Source: a bacterium
Lineage (GTDB): Bacteria; Electryoneota; Electryoneia; Electryoneales; Electryoneaceae
Length of the DNA stretch: 64,000 bases
Direction of reading: 5' to 3'
NCBI GenBank assembly: GCA_020444425.1
Contig: JAHLLB010000028.1
Location: 1-64,000 of the forward strand
Shown here: in pieces, positions 55,123 to 64,000 of the stretch
How the letters are laid out: the number at the start of each line of letters is the position of its first letter
Numbering within the stretch: the stretch's first letter is position 1
Translations under genes and position numbers: made by a program
The notes under the pieces: model-generated
Databases searched by the model: none
The model's input: only the letters and a program-made list of their open reading frames with translations
Told to the model about the DNA's origin: nothing

Positions 55123-55875
55123 CTAGTTTTCATCCTGTCCAGACTTGCGGACACGGCGCGACTTGCCCTCAACTACGATCGTGATCTCGCCCTTGACTGA
55201 CGCGTCACGGTACTTCTCACCCAGCTCGGCCATGGTTCCACGGACAAACTCTTCGTGCAGCTTGGTCAACTCACGACAAACCACCGCCCGCCGTTCCCCG
55301 CCGAGATGGCCGGCGAGATCGTCCAGAGTGCGGCTCAACCGTTGCGGGGATTCAAACAGGACAAATGTGCGCGGCTCATCGGCCAGTTCGCTGAGCCGTG
55401 TCTGGCGGCCCTTTTTCTTCGGTAGGAAACCTTCGAACACAAAGCGTTCCATCGGCAAACCGGAGGCGACCAACGCCGCCAACAGCGCACTGGCGCCCGG
55501 GATCGGAACAATCGGTACACCGTCATCCGCCGCGAGGCTGAGCAACCTGTAGCCTGGGTCGGATACGCCCGGCGTGCCGGCATCGCTGACCATCGCAATC
55601 GACTGCCCACCCTTCAGCGCGTGTACCAGGCCCGGCGCAGCTTTCTGCTCGTTGTGCTCATGGTACGAGACCAGCGGCTTATCGATGCCGAAGCGCGCGA
55701 GCAGGCGTCCGGTGTGACGCGTGTCCTCCGCCGCGATCCGATCCACCGCCGCCAGCACCCGCAGGCCGCGTTCGGTGATGTCGCCGAGGTTGCCGATCGG
55801 TGTCGCGACGACATACAACGTGCCCGGTTCGACAACCGGTTCGCCGCTGTGCGTCCTGTCTGGTGGTTCCACCAT
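55123..55875 (-). CDS. rsmI: 16S rRNA 2'-O-ribose C1402 methyltransferase RsmI
   Basis: A 250-residue member of the tetrapyrrole-methylase fold. GTLYVVATPIGNLGDITERG, AAEDTRHTGRLLARFGI, SYHEHNE and VSDAGTPGVSDPGYRLL are the RsmI signatures, and GFLPKKKGRQTRL supports it. It modifies C1402 in the decoding centre of 16S rRNA using SAM. It is followed by the TPR lipoprotein gene and preceded by a small secreted protein gene on the same strand. Confidence 0.95.
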   Translation of the reverse strand: MVEPPDRTHSGEPVVEPGTLYVVATPIGNLGDITERGLRVLAAVDRIAAEDTRHTGRLLARFGIDKPLVSYHEHNEQKAAPGLVHALKGGQSIAMVSDAGTPGVSDPGYRLLSLAADDGVPIVPIPGASALLAALVASGLPMERFVFEGFLPKKKGRQTRLSELADEPRTFVLFESPQRLSRTLDDLAGHLGGERRAVVCRELTKLHEEFVRGTMAELGEKYRDASVKGEITIVVEGKSRRVRKSGQDEN

Positions 55876-55886
55876 ACGTGATCCCG

Positions 55887-56207
55887 TTACAGGTTCGCGA
55901 CCAGGTCACGAACAAACTGGCTCGCCACCGAATTACTGACGAATTCCAGATCGTACTGGACCTTCTCTTCCATCGTGATCGTTACGTCGCTCGGATAGCG
56001 CAGCTCGATGGAGATGATCTTGTCCTTGTGCAGGTAATAGTTGGTCGTTCCGGCGCCGATCCGCGCCCGTTTTTCGACCAGCACCCAGCTGTCGTTCTGG
56101 TCCATCGTTTCGATCTTGTATTCCTTGCTACCATCCTGCGAGAATACGGTCGACAACGGCAGGCCCACCAGCAGCAGCACCAGCAGTGCCGCGAACATAC
56201 GGTTCAT
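55887..56207 (-). CDS. Small secreted protein, 106 residues
   Basis: A signal peptide (FAALLVLLLVGLPLSTVFSQ, cleavage near residue 24) is followed by a beta-rich domain of about 80 residues (KEYKIETMDQNDSWVLVEKR, YYLHKDKIISIELRYPSDVT). I do not recognise a family. It lies 11 bases upstream of rsmI and probably shares its transcript. Confidence 0.6.
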   Translation of the reverse strand: MNRMFAALLVLLLVGLPLSTVFSQDGSKEYKIETMDQNDSWVLVEKRARIGAGTTNYYLHKDKIISIELRYPSDVTITMEEKVQYDLEFVSNSVASQFVRDLVANL

Positions 56208-56256
56208 CTCAAGTCTCCTGAATCAACGCGGGTTGAGTGTACGCCAACATACGACG

Positions 56257-56287
56257 TAAAAACGCCCGCGTCAGACGGCGCGGGCGT
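56257..56287 (-). terminator. Terminator after PseG-like gene
   Basis: On the minus strand ACGCCCGCG (56287-56279) and CGCGGGCGT (56270-56262) pair over 9 bp around an 8-base loop, followed by TTTTT. It lies about 22 bases after the stop of the PseG-like gene at 56310. Confidence 0.85.
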
Positions 56288-56309
56288 ACAATCAAGCTCA
56301 GGATGAGCA

Positions 56310-57464
56310 TCACAGGTTCGGAATCAGTGGATCGCCCATCTCGAAGAAGCGGATCAAATTCTGCGGTGTCGCATACACCTTGAACGCCGTCTGGCGGATG
56401 ATACGGATGCTGCCGATACCATCGCACAAGTACTGCCCGATGCGGTTCTGGCCGCGACGCCAGGACGCGTCGAAACAGACGCGGCGCATCATTTCGTCCA
56501 TCCGGTCCTTGAAGTCGTTGCTGATCGGGTCCGGCATCTTCGGCGACGCCTCACGACGAATCAGGTGATCGTACATCTGGTCGTGTTCTTCGCCCCGACG
56601 CGGCAACGCGACACGGACAGTGCCAATCGCCAGCGCCTGCTGCAACAAGCTGCCGTCCGCCGCGAACAGTACGTCCGTATCGACCAGCTCCTTGACCTGG
56701 TCCCGACGTCCCCCAGCAACGTCCACCTTCGCACTGCCGGTATGGCCCAGCTTCTGGCGCAATTCTTCGTCCGACGGGCAATCCACGCCTGGCAGCAGCA
56801 TGATCGACGGGTTATACTCACGGTCCACCGGCGGCTTCAGCTGGCCGATAGCTTCCCCGATCACCGGCAACCACTTGTCGGTGTCGAGATTTTCGGTGGC
56901 GATGGAGAAATGTTCGGCGAACGTGCGGTGATCGTGGTGCTGGTAAATACCCTTCATCGCACGAATGGTCAACGGTGCATAGTGACCGCCGCGCAGGAAA
57001 CGCGTGTAGCCGCTGATCGACTTGACGCCGAGCTCGCCGCCGTACGGTTTCGGGATGACGTAGTAGTCCGCGAAGGTCGGCTGGCCTTCATCGGCGATCA
57101 CCACGACCTCGATCCCGGCCTTCCACAGCCGGCGCTGGTACTCGGCTTCGTACTTGTGGCCGCAGAGATACACCAGCGGGCGCGGGTGCCGGGAATCGAC
57201 ACGCGACGGGACAAACTCCTTCGTCATGTCGATAAAACGGGCGGATTCCTGCTCCTGCGTCAACGATCCGGAGATCACCTCAATCTCCACACCGTCCGGC
57301 AGTTGATCACGGAGAAACTCCGCTCCGTCGTCATCTGTGACTACCGTGAGCTTGTTGATCCCCTCCTTGATCGCCGCTTCAGCCAACGCCAACGCGCGAT
57401 ACAGGTGGAGAGTGCCGTACCCTTGTTCCCGCTGAGCACGAATCCAGGCTCGCAGTTCCGACAT
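56310..57464 (-). CDS. PseG-like nucleotide-sugar hydrolase/glycosyltransferase-fold protein
   Basis: A 384-residue protein. The start has a glycine loop and helix (GYGTLHLYRALALAEAAIKE) like the GHVMRCLTLA part of PseG, followed by a nucleotide-sugar domain (LVYLCGHKYEAEYQRRLW, VVVIADEGQPTFADYYVIPK). The C-terminal domain contains VLFAADGSLLQQALAIGTVR, like the substrate-binding turn of GT-B enzymes. PseG hydrolyses UDP in pseudaminic acid synthesis; other pse genes are not seen here, so the activity is uncertain. AGGGAGG precedes the ATG at 57464. Confidence 0.55.
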   Translation of the reverse strand: MSELRAWIRAQREQGYGTLHLYRALALAEAAIKEGINKLTVVTDDDGAEFLRDQLPDGVEIEVISGSLTQEQESARFIDMTKEFVPSRVDSRHPRPLVYLCGHKYEAEYQRRLWKAGIEVVVIADEGQPTFADYYVIPKPYGGELGVKSISGYTRFLRGGHYAPLTIRAMKGIYQHHDHRTFAEHFSIATENLDTDKWLPVIGEAIGQLKPPVDREYNPSIMLLPGVDCPSDEELRQKLGHTGSAKVDVAGGRRDQVKELVDTDVLFAADGSLLQQALAIGTVRVALPRRGEEHDQMYDHLIRREASPKMPDPISNDFKDRMDEMMRRVCFDASWRRGQNRIGQYLCDGIGSIRIIRQTAFKVYATPQNLIRFFEMGDPLIPNL

Positions 57465-57636
57465 CAGTCGCCTCCCTTGAAAACAATGCGCCAATATAGC
57501 CCGAGTCCACAACCGCTGCAAGAGAACGGGTGCCGCCTTGCGGTTCATTTCACGAATGCAATGACCGTTTTAATGGGGGGAACGGACACGACACAAAACG
57601 ATGGCGACCCAAAACAAGGTACACAAGATAAGAAGA

Positions 57637-57703
57637 ACCCGCCGTACGTGGAGGAGGGTTACGTAGCCGGCGGGTCCGGGGTATGCCCTCTCGGGCGATA
57701 CCC
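57637..57703 (+). other. Two adjacent strong hairpins
   Basis: ACCCGCC...TACGT pairs with ACGTA...GGCGGGT around GGAGGAGGGTT (57637-57675), and GGGTATGCCC-TCTC-GGGCGATACCC forms a second hairpin (57679-57703). They lie about 150 bases upstream of the 93-residue protein gene. They could be a structured leader RNA, a small RNA or repeats; I cannot identify a known class. Confidence 0.4.
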
Positions 57704-57848
57704 AATTTCAGAATAATCTGAAAAGACCGCGCGCTCTGTGATATGGCGCACAAACAAGCTGGCGAGACCGAAATCGTCGACGGCCACGCCCGGTTTTCTG
57801 AGAGAAAGTAGATTCCATTTCCCCGTAAAAAATCACGATCTTGATCCC

Positions 57849-58130
57849 ATGCGCGCGATCTACCTGAAGACGATCAAACGGCTGCAGACGGCGTTGACCG
57901 AATTGGACGCCATCGACACCGCCAACGACCTGGCGGCCTTGCACCGGTTCGTCGTGGATCTGAAAACCAGCCTGCCGGAACGGGTGTCCTACGAGAACAG
58001 CCCGCTGCTGCTGGGTGGGCTGAGAGTGACGACCGTCGAGGCGATGCCGGAGTATGTTGAGCGGTTGCGGGCGCGGCTGCAAGGATTGCTCGAAGACTAT
58101 CAGGGGAAGGCGGGATCGAAGAGCAGATAA
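57849..58130 (+). CDS. Hypothetical helical protein, 93 residues
   Basis: A small, charged, mostly helical protein starting MRAIYLKTIKRLQTALTELD and ending YQGKAGSKSR. I choose the ATG at 57849 because the part upstream is in a region of hairpins. It has no recognised family and only a weak ribosome site (GATC before the ATG). Confidence 0.45.
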   Translation: MRAIYLKTIKRLQTALTELDAIDTANDLAALHRFVVDLKTSLPERVSYENSPLLLGGLRVTTVEAMPEYVERLRARLQGLLEDYQGKAGSKSR

Positions 58131-58214
58131 CCCGCGTTGGACAAGCCAACACGGGCAAGATGGGCTGCGGGCTGCAGGGCCAGTGAGTTTTGTATCGTGT
58201 CCTGCGACTTTCAA

Positions 58215-58322
58215 CTCTCACATCTCACATCTCACATCTCGAATCTCTCATCACAGGTCTCGAATCTCACATCTCAGATCTCGAATCTCGAATCTCGAAT
58301 CTCACATCTCAGCTCTCGTATC

Positions 58323-58326
<4 letters not shown>
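58215..58326. repeat. Degenerate TCTCACA heptamer array
   Basis: About 16 imperfect copies of TCTCACA and variants (TCTCGAA, TCTCAGA) with a 7-base period, reverse complement of the GATGTGA array at 32380-32423. It runs up to the stop of the acetoacetyl-CoA synthetase gene. A GGGCA-tailed palindrome precedes it at 58131-58157. Confidence 0.85.
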
Positions 58327-60272
<1,946 letters not shown>

Positions 60273-60505
60273 CAATCTCACTCCGTGCAGCCGTCAATTT
60301 GCGTAATAAAACCGGGGGACTCGTCAAGTTGTACCATGAAACGCACAATGCAAGCCTGAGTTGTCCGGTGATGGGTTGCCCTGAGACTTCTTCGTCCTCG
60401 GCTTGCCGTGCTCAAACAGATCCCCTATCTTCCGCGAATGGTTTCACAAATTCCGCCGAAAGTTTTGGCGGATTCCACAAAGATTGCAGCATCAGGGAGA
60501 ATGCC

Positions 60506-62113
60506 ATGAGCAGGATGCTGACGCTTGGCGTTGTGCTGTTGCTTTGTTGTCTCGCCCCACTCGCCGTCGCCCAGGACCACCACGAAGACGCTACCACCCA
60601 CGGCGAAGAATCCCACATGCAGGCGCAGGAAGACGGTCATGAAGCGATGGCCGACGACCACGGCGCCGAATCTGCCGAACACGGAGCAGGCGGTCATGCC
60701 GCCGCAGAGATGCACGGCGAGGGACATGGCGGCGGCCATGGTAACCTCGGTGCGATGCTGCCGTTGTGGAGCGCGATCCCGTTCGCCGGGATCCTGCTTT
60801 CGATTGCGCTGTTCCCACTGTTCGCACCGGTGTGGTGGCACCACCACTTCCCGAAGGTATCCGCCTTCTGGGCGCTGGTGTTCGCGATTCCGTTCCTGAT
60901 CGCGTATAAGGGGGCGGCGCTGAACGAGATTCTGCACATCTATATCGCAGATTACATCCCCTTCATCATCCTGTTGTGGGGGCTGTTTACGGCGTCCGGC
61001 GGCATTTTGTTGAAAGGCTCGCTGATCGGCCGGCCGGCGATGAATCTGCTGCTGCTGCTGATCGGTACGCTGCTCGCCTCCTGGATGGGAACCACCGGCG
61101 CGGCGATGGTGATGATCCGGCCGTTGATTCGCGCGAACAAGAACCGGCAGTACAAGGTGCACAGCGTGGTGTTCTTCATCTTCCTCGTGGCGAACATCGG
61201 CGGCAGTCTGACCCCGCTCGGCGACCCGCCGCTGTTCCTTGGGTTCCTGCACGGTGTCCCGTTCTTCTGGACCTTCAACCTCTTCCCGCACATGGCGGTG
61301 ATGGTTGTCGCGCTGCTGCTGATTTATTTCATCCTTGACACTGTCCTGTTCAACAAGGAAAAGGCGAATTTCGAAGCTGAGCTGAACAAGCATCAGGGCG
61401 AAAAGATTCCGCTCAGCCTGCACGGCACGCACAACTTCATCTTCCTCGCCGGGATCATCGGCGCCGTCCTGTTCAGCGGGATTGCGAAACTCGGCTCGCT
61501 GGAATTTGCCGGATTGCACATCGCGTGGAGCTCGATCATCCGTGACGTGTTCATCCTGCTGATGGTGTTCCTGTCGATCAAGACGACCAAGGCGGAGGTG
61601 CGTAAAGGGAACGAGTTCAACTGGTTCCCGATCAAGGAAGTGGCGTACCTGTTCGCGGGCATCTTCATGTGCATCATTCCGATGCTGGCGATGCTGAAGG
61701 CGGGGATGAACGGCCACCTGGCGTTCATTATCGAGGCGACGAAAGAACCGGTGCAGTTCTTCTGGATCACCGGCACGCTGTCCTCGTTCCTGGATAATGC
61801 GCCAACGTACCTGACGTTCTTCAACCTGGCGGAGGGACGGCTGGGCCTGACGGACGCAATGGTGAACGGAATCCTCACCGGCAACCTGCATCACGAAGCC
61901 GAGTTTGTCTTCCGTGAAGTCCTGCGGGCGATTGCCGCGGGTGCGGTCTTCTTCGGAGCGATGACCTACATCGGAAACGCGCCGAACTTTATGGTGCGAT
62001 CCATCGCGGAAGAACAGAACATCAAGATGCCGAGCTTCTTCGGGTACATGCTGTGGTCGATCGGAATCCTGGTGCCGCTGTTTGTCATTGTCACCTTCAT
62101 CTTCTTCATCTGA
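60506..62113 (+). CDS. nhaD: NhaD-like sodium:proton antiporter with His-rich N-terminus
   Basis: A 535-residue member of the ion transporter superfamily. A signal-like helix (LTLGVVLLLCCLAPLAVAQ) is followed by a roughly 55-residue periplasmic stretch very rich in H, E and G (HGAGGHAAAEMHGEGHGGGH), then about 11-12 membrane helices including GTTGAAMVMIRPLIRANK, GGSLTPLGDPPLFLGFL and TLSSFLDNAPTYLTFF, as in NhaD. The His-rich part may bind metal or sense pH. AGGGAGA precedes the ATG at 60506. It is followed 29 bases later by a UspA gene. Confidence 0.85.
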   Translation: MSRMLTLGVVLLLCCLAPLAVAQDHHEDATTHGEESHMQAQEDGHEAMADDHGAESAEHGAGGHAAAEMHGEGHGGGHGNLGAMLPLWSAIPFAGILLSIALFPLFAPVWWHHHFPKVSAFWALVFAIPFLIAYKGAALNEILHIYIADYIPFIILLWGLFTASGGILLKGSLIGRPAMNLLLLLIGTLLASWMGTTGAAMVMIRPLIRANKNRQYKVHSVVFFIFLVANIGGSLTPLGDPPLFLGFLHGVPFFWTFNLFPHMAVMVVALLLIYFILDTVLFNKEKANFEAELNKHQGEKIPLSLHGTHNFIFLAGIIGAVLFSGIAKLGSLEFAGLHIAWSSIIRDVFILLMVFLSIKTTKAEVRKGNEFNWFPIKEVAYLFAGIFMCIIPMLAMLKAGMNGHLAFIIEATKEPVQFFWITGTLSSFLDNAPTYLTFFNLAEGRLGLTDAMVNGILTGNLHHEAEFVFREVLRAIAAGAVFFGAMTYIGNAPNFMVRSIAEEQNIKMPSFFGYMLWSIGILVPLFVIVTFIFFI

Positions 62114-62142
62114 TCCGGGGAAGAGTTTTAGGGGAGAGTTTC

Positions 62143-62583
62143 ATGTACAAGCATATCCTGTTTCCGACGGATGGTTCCGACGCCTCGTTTGCAGCGTTTC
62201 CGCACGCGCTGGATCTGGCCAGGACTTACAAGGGCAAGATTTCCATCCTCAATCTGCATGAAGAATTCATCAGCCACGACGAGCGCCAGTTCCTGCGGGT
62301 CAGCGCAGAGCATTTTGAGAAGCTGATGGCGGAAAAGGCGAAGAAGGCCCGAGATGAAATCGAAACAGTGATGAACAAGCATGATGTTGACGTGCCGGTC
62401 GACATCGTAATTCGCCAGGGTAACGCGAAGCAGAAGATCTGTGAGTTGCGGAAAGAACTTGGCGGCGACATCATTGTGATGGCAACTCGGGGGCACAGCA
62501 ACCTCGGCGCGGCGATCCTTGGTTCGGTGGCGGAGTACGTTGTACGCAATTCAACCGTGCCGGTGCTGGTGGTGCACGGGTGA
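62143..62583 (+). CDS. uspA: Universal stress protein UspA
   Basis: A 146-residue single-domain Usp. The start YKHILFPTDGSDAS and the end IIVMATRGHSNLGAAILGSV followed by AEYVVRNSTVPVLVV carry the ATP-binding GxxGx9GS-type motif. GGGGAGAG lies before the ATG. It is co-directional with the antiporter gene, so it may respond to ion or energy stress. Confidence 0.92.
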   Translation: MYKHILFPTDGSDASFAAFPHALDLARTYKGKISILNLHEEFISHDERQFLRVSAEHFEKLMAEKAKKARDEIETVMNKHDVDVPVDIVIRQGNAKQKICELRKELGGDIIVMATRGHSNLGAAILGSVAEYVVRNSTVPVLVVHG

Positions 62584-62607
62584 GGCAAATCGCCTCCGTC
62601 GCTCCGC

Positions 62608-62636
62608 TTGACAGGGTGAATCACCCCACGTATATT
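62608..62636 (+). promoter_or_regulatory. Promoter of the tRNA-Ala gene
   Basis: TTGACA (62608-62613), a 17-base spacer and TATATT (62631-62636) form a near-consensus sigma-70 promoter. Transcription should start about 40 bases before tRNA-Ala. Confidence 0.8.
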
Positions 62637-62683
62637 CTCAGCCGCTCGCGAAACGGGATGCTCATGATTCCGCGGGCGGTTTC

Positions 62684-62756
62684 GGGGCCTTAGCTCAGCT
62701 GGGAGAGCGCCTGAATGGCATTCAGGAGGTCAGCGGTTCGATCCCGCTAGGCTCCA
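62684..62756 (+). tRNA. tRNA-Ala (GGC)
   Basis: A full cloverleaf of 73 bases. Acceptor GGGGCCT pairs AGGCTCC with one G-U; the anticodon loop is ATGGCAT, anticodon GGC. The 3' CCA is not encoded. Confidence 0.95.
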
Positions 62757-62858
62757 CGTACTCAGGGGATCTTGCATTCAAGAAAGGCCGGAGTTACCTT
62801 CTCCGGTCGTTAGCGAAACGCATGAGAGTTTTTCGGTTTCTCATGCTGTTGACATCAA

Positions 62859-62934
62859 GCGAGAGTAGCTCAGTTGGTAGAGCTCCACGTTGCCAACGTG
62901 GTTGTCGCGGGTTCGAGTCCCGTCTCTCGCTCCA
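62859..62934 (+). tRNA. tRNA-Gly (GCC)
   Basis: Acceptor GCGAGAG pairs CTCTCGC; the anticodon stem CCACG/CGTGG carries loop TTGCCAA, anticodon GCC. The discriminator T is followed by an encoded CCA (62932-62934). Confidence 0.95.
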
Positions 62935-63028
62935 GCCCCGGGTGAGGGTCCCCAAGGACGCCTGGTCCGGGGTTTTTCCACCTCGCCGAGGCACATTGCC
63001 GGATGGTAATGGTCTTGTATGTCCACAA

Positions 63029-63104
63029 GGCGGCGTGGCCAAGTGGCTAAGGCGAAGGTCTGCAAAACCTTTATTCGCCGGTTCGAATCCGGCCGCCGCC
63101 TCCA
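63029..63104 (+). tRNA. tRNA-Cys (GCA)
   Basis: Acceptor GGCGGCG pairs CGCCGCC; anticodon stem AAGGT/ACCTT with loop CTGCAAA gives anticodon GCA. CCA is encoded (63102-63104). Confidence 0.95.
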
Positions 63105-63201
63105 GGTGTATGAAGCGGCACATTGTACGCCAGACGGTTCTTTGACGACCAGGGATGGGCCAGCAGGACCGGCTCCTCCGTTTCCCGCCCCACCTGAACA
63201 C

Positions 63202-63284
63202 GCCGGGGTGGCGAAATGGCAGACGCAGGAGACTTAAAATCTCCCGGGGGTTTCCCCGTGCCGGTTCGAGTCCGGCTCCCGGCA
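63202..63284 (+). tRNA. tRNA-Leu (TAA)
   Basis: A class II tRNA with a long variable arm (CGGGGGTTTCCCCG). Acceptor GCCGGGG pairs TCCCGGC; the anticodon stem GGAGA/TCTCC with loop CTTAAAA gives anticodon TAA. No CCA is encoded. Confidence 0.95.
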
Positions 63285-63379
63285 CAAGCGGGAACGGGTG
63301 GCCGGAATTCCATCCGCCCGGCGTGCTCTGCAAATTTCCTGAACGGCATTGTCTGTATTCGCCGGATCGTTGTACCTTC

Positions 63380-63453
63380 GGGCGTTTAGCTCAGTTGGTT
63401 AGAGCGCTGTCTTGACATGGCAGAGGTCACTGGTTCGACTCCAGTAACGCCCA
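63380..63453 (+). tRNA. tRNA-Val (GAC)
   Basis: Acceptor GGGCGTT pairs AACGCCC; the anticodon stem CTGTC/GGCAG with loop TTGACAT gives anticodon GAC. No CCA is encoded. It lies 36 bases before the infC start. Confidence 0.95.
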
Positions 63454-63489
63454 CTGTATCAGCAGGATTCACCACGAGGACGATGAACT

Positions 63490-64000
63490 ATCGCTTACGG
63501 ACGCAGTAATCCCCGGAAGGCAGAGCCTGCGGCTCCAACCCACCGGGTGAATGACCAAGTACGTGTCCCCGAGGTTCGCCTCATCGACGCGGACGGTACG
63601 CAGGTTGGCATCGTGCCCACGGAAAAGGCGCTGGAAATCGCCGAAGGTAGCGAACTCGATCTCGTCGAAGTCGCACCGAACGCGAAACCGCCCGTTTGCC
63701 GTGTCATGGATTACGGCAAGTTCCGCTATGAGCTGCAGAAGAAGGAAAAAGACAGCCGGAAACGCGGACACAGCGTACAAATTAAAAAGATTCGAGTCTC
63801 GCCGAAGATCGACGACCACGACTTCAAGACAAAGGTTCGGTCGATCCGTTCGTTTATCGAAGACGGCGACAAGGTGAAAATCACCTTGATGTTCAAGGGC
63901 CGCATGATCACCCATAAGGAACTGGGTGTCGAAGTCATGAATCGCTTCGTAGAAGAGGTGAAGGACATCGCGAAGCTGGAGGGCCCGATCGGAATGGAAG
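63490..64000 (+). CDS. infC: Translation initiation factor IF-3, 3' end missing, AUC start
   Basis: The N-terminal domain and most of the C-terminal domain of IF-3 run to the window edge (about 170 residues). The signatures are RVNDQVRVPEVRLIDADG, PVCRVMDYGKFRYELQKKEK and KVKITLMFKGRMITHKELG. IF-3 binds the 30S subunit and checks start codons. The frame extends upstream of the conserved RVN to a stop, with no ATG, GTG or TTG; the codon ATC at 63490 lies nine bases after GAGGA (63476-63480) and would give IAYGRSNPRKAEPAAPTHRV. The first GTG (63547) would cut into the conserved RVN core. A non-standard start for infC is known in other bacteria and causes self-repression. Confidence 0.88.
   Translation, partial: MAYGRSNPRKAEPAAPTHRVNDQVRVPEVRLIDADGTQVGIVPTEKALEIAEGSELDLVEVAPNAKPPVCRVMDYGKFRYELQKKEKDSRKRGHSVQIKKIRVSPKIDDHDFKTKVRSIRSFIEDGDKVKITLMFKGRMITHKELGVEVMNRFVEEVKDIAKLEGPIGME

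Noticed and set aside
60425-61894. 489-residue minus-strand frame
   Set aside because: It is antisense to the antiporter gene, with a composition rich in R, H, Q and E typical of shadow frames.

Overview
This window is a GC-rich (about 60 percent by eye) bacterial chromosome segment carrying about 50 protein genes, five tRNA genes and an unusually large amount of intergenic repeat DNA. Bacillithiol genes (bshC, bshB1, bshA), the squalene synthase pair HpnC/HpnD, two short flagellins, lipoproteins with lipobox signals, a DUF92 protein, a YbbR protein and M61/M1-like peptidases together suggest an uncultured Gram-negative flagellated bacterium, perhaps in or near the FCB group. There is no rRNA or other decisive marker, so I do not name a phylum.

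Layout. 1-9.2 kb: a repeat block, then a tightly overlapping operon of a SAM methyltransferase plus bshC-bshB1-bshA, a phosphomannomutase/phosphoglucomutase, and hpnC-hpnD. 9.2-13.5 kb (minus strand): trmH-type methylase, CPBP protease, SpoIID-like protein and a PlsC acyltransferase. 13.6-19.5 kb (plus): DUF92 protein, M1-like lipoprotein peptidase, DUF2007-like protein, enolase, FtsB-like protein, methyltransferase. 19.5-20.2 kb: tandem repeats. 20.2-24.2 kb: M23 peptidase, SPOR lipoprotein, Dus, response regulator. 24.2-26.7 kb: two flagellins with a MerR regulator between them and a sigma-28-like promoter. 27.1-28.7 kb: an AhpC-type peroxiredoxin and an HU-selW operon in which selW carries an in-frame UGA. 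28.8-35.1 kb: GlmU-like protein, M61 peptidase, DUF423 protein, SDF symporter and two tiny membrane proteins. 35.1-39.5 kb: ST7-like TPR protein and assorted small enzymes. 39.8-42.4 kb: an AT-rich island of three genes (unknown, HExxH protease, dCTP deaminase-like). 42.5-50.5 kb: carboxyltransferase, a nucleotidyltransferase/small-protein pair, a VWA membrane protein, TsaD, YbbR and a serine hydrolase. 50.7-58.1 kb: GH13 glucan hydrolase, TPR/thioredoxin-fold lipoprotein, RsmI, a secreted protein, a PseG-like protein. 58.3-64 kb: acetoacetyl-CoA synthetase, NhaD-like antiporter, UspA, five tRNAs and infC running off the end.

The most notable observations are: (1) a SelW-type selenoprotein gene (28058-28294, minus) with a CxxU motif, a SECIS-like hairpin just after the UGA and ATGA coupling to an HU gene; a standard gene caller would miss it. 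(2) The AT-rich cassette coding for an unknown protein, a zinc protease and a dCTP deaminase-like protein, with its own near-consensus promoter; this is the best candidate for an undescribed, possibly anti-phage system. (3) A methyltransferase translationally coupled to the complete bacillithiol pathway, suggesting N-methyl-bacillithiol. (4) infC with an AUC start codon. (5) Several families of structured and heptanucleotide intergenic repeats.
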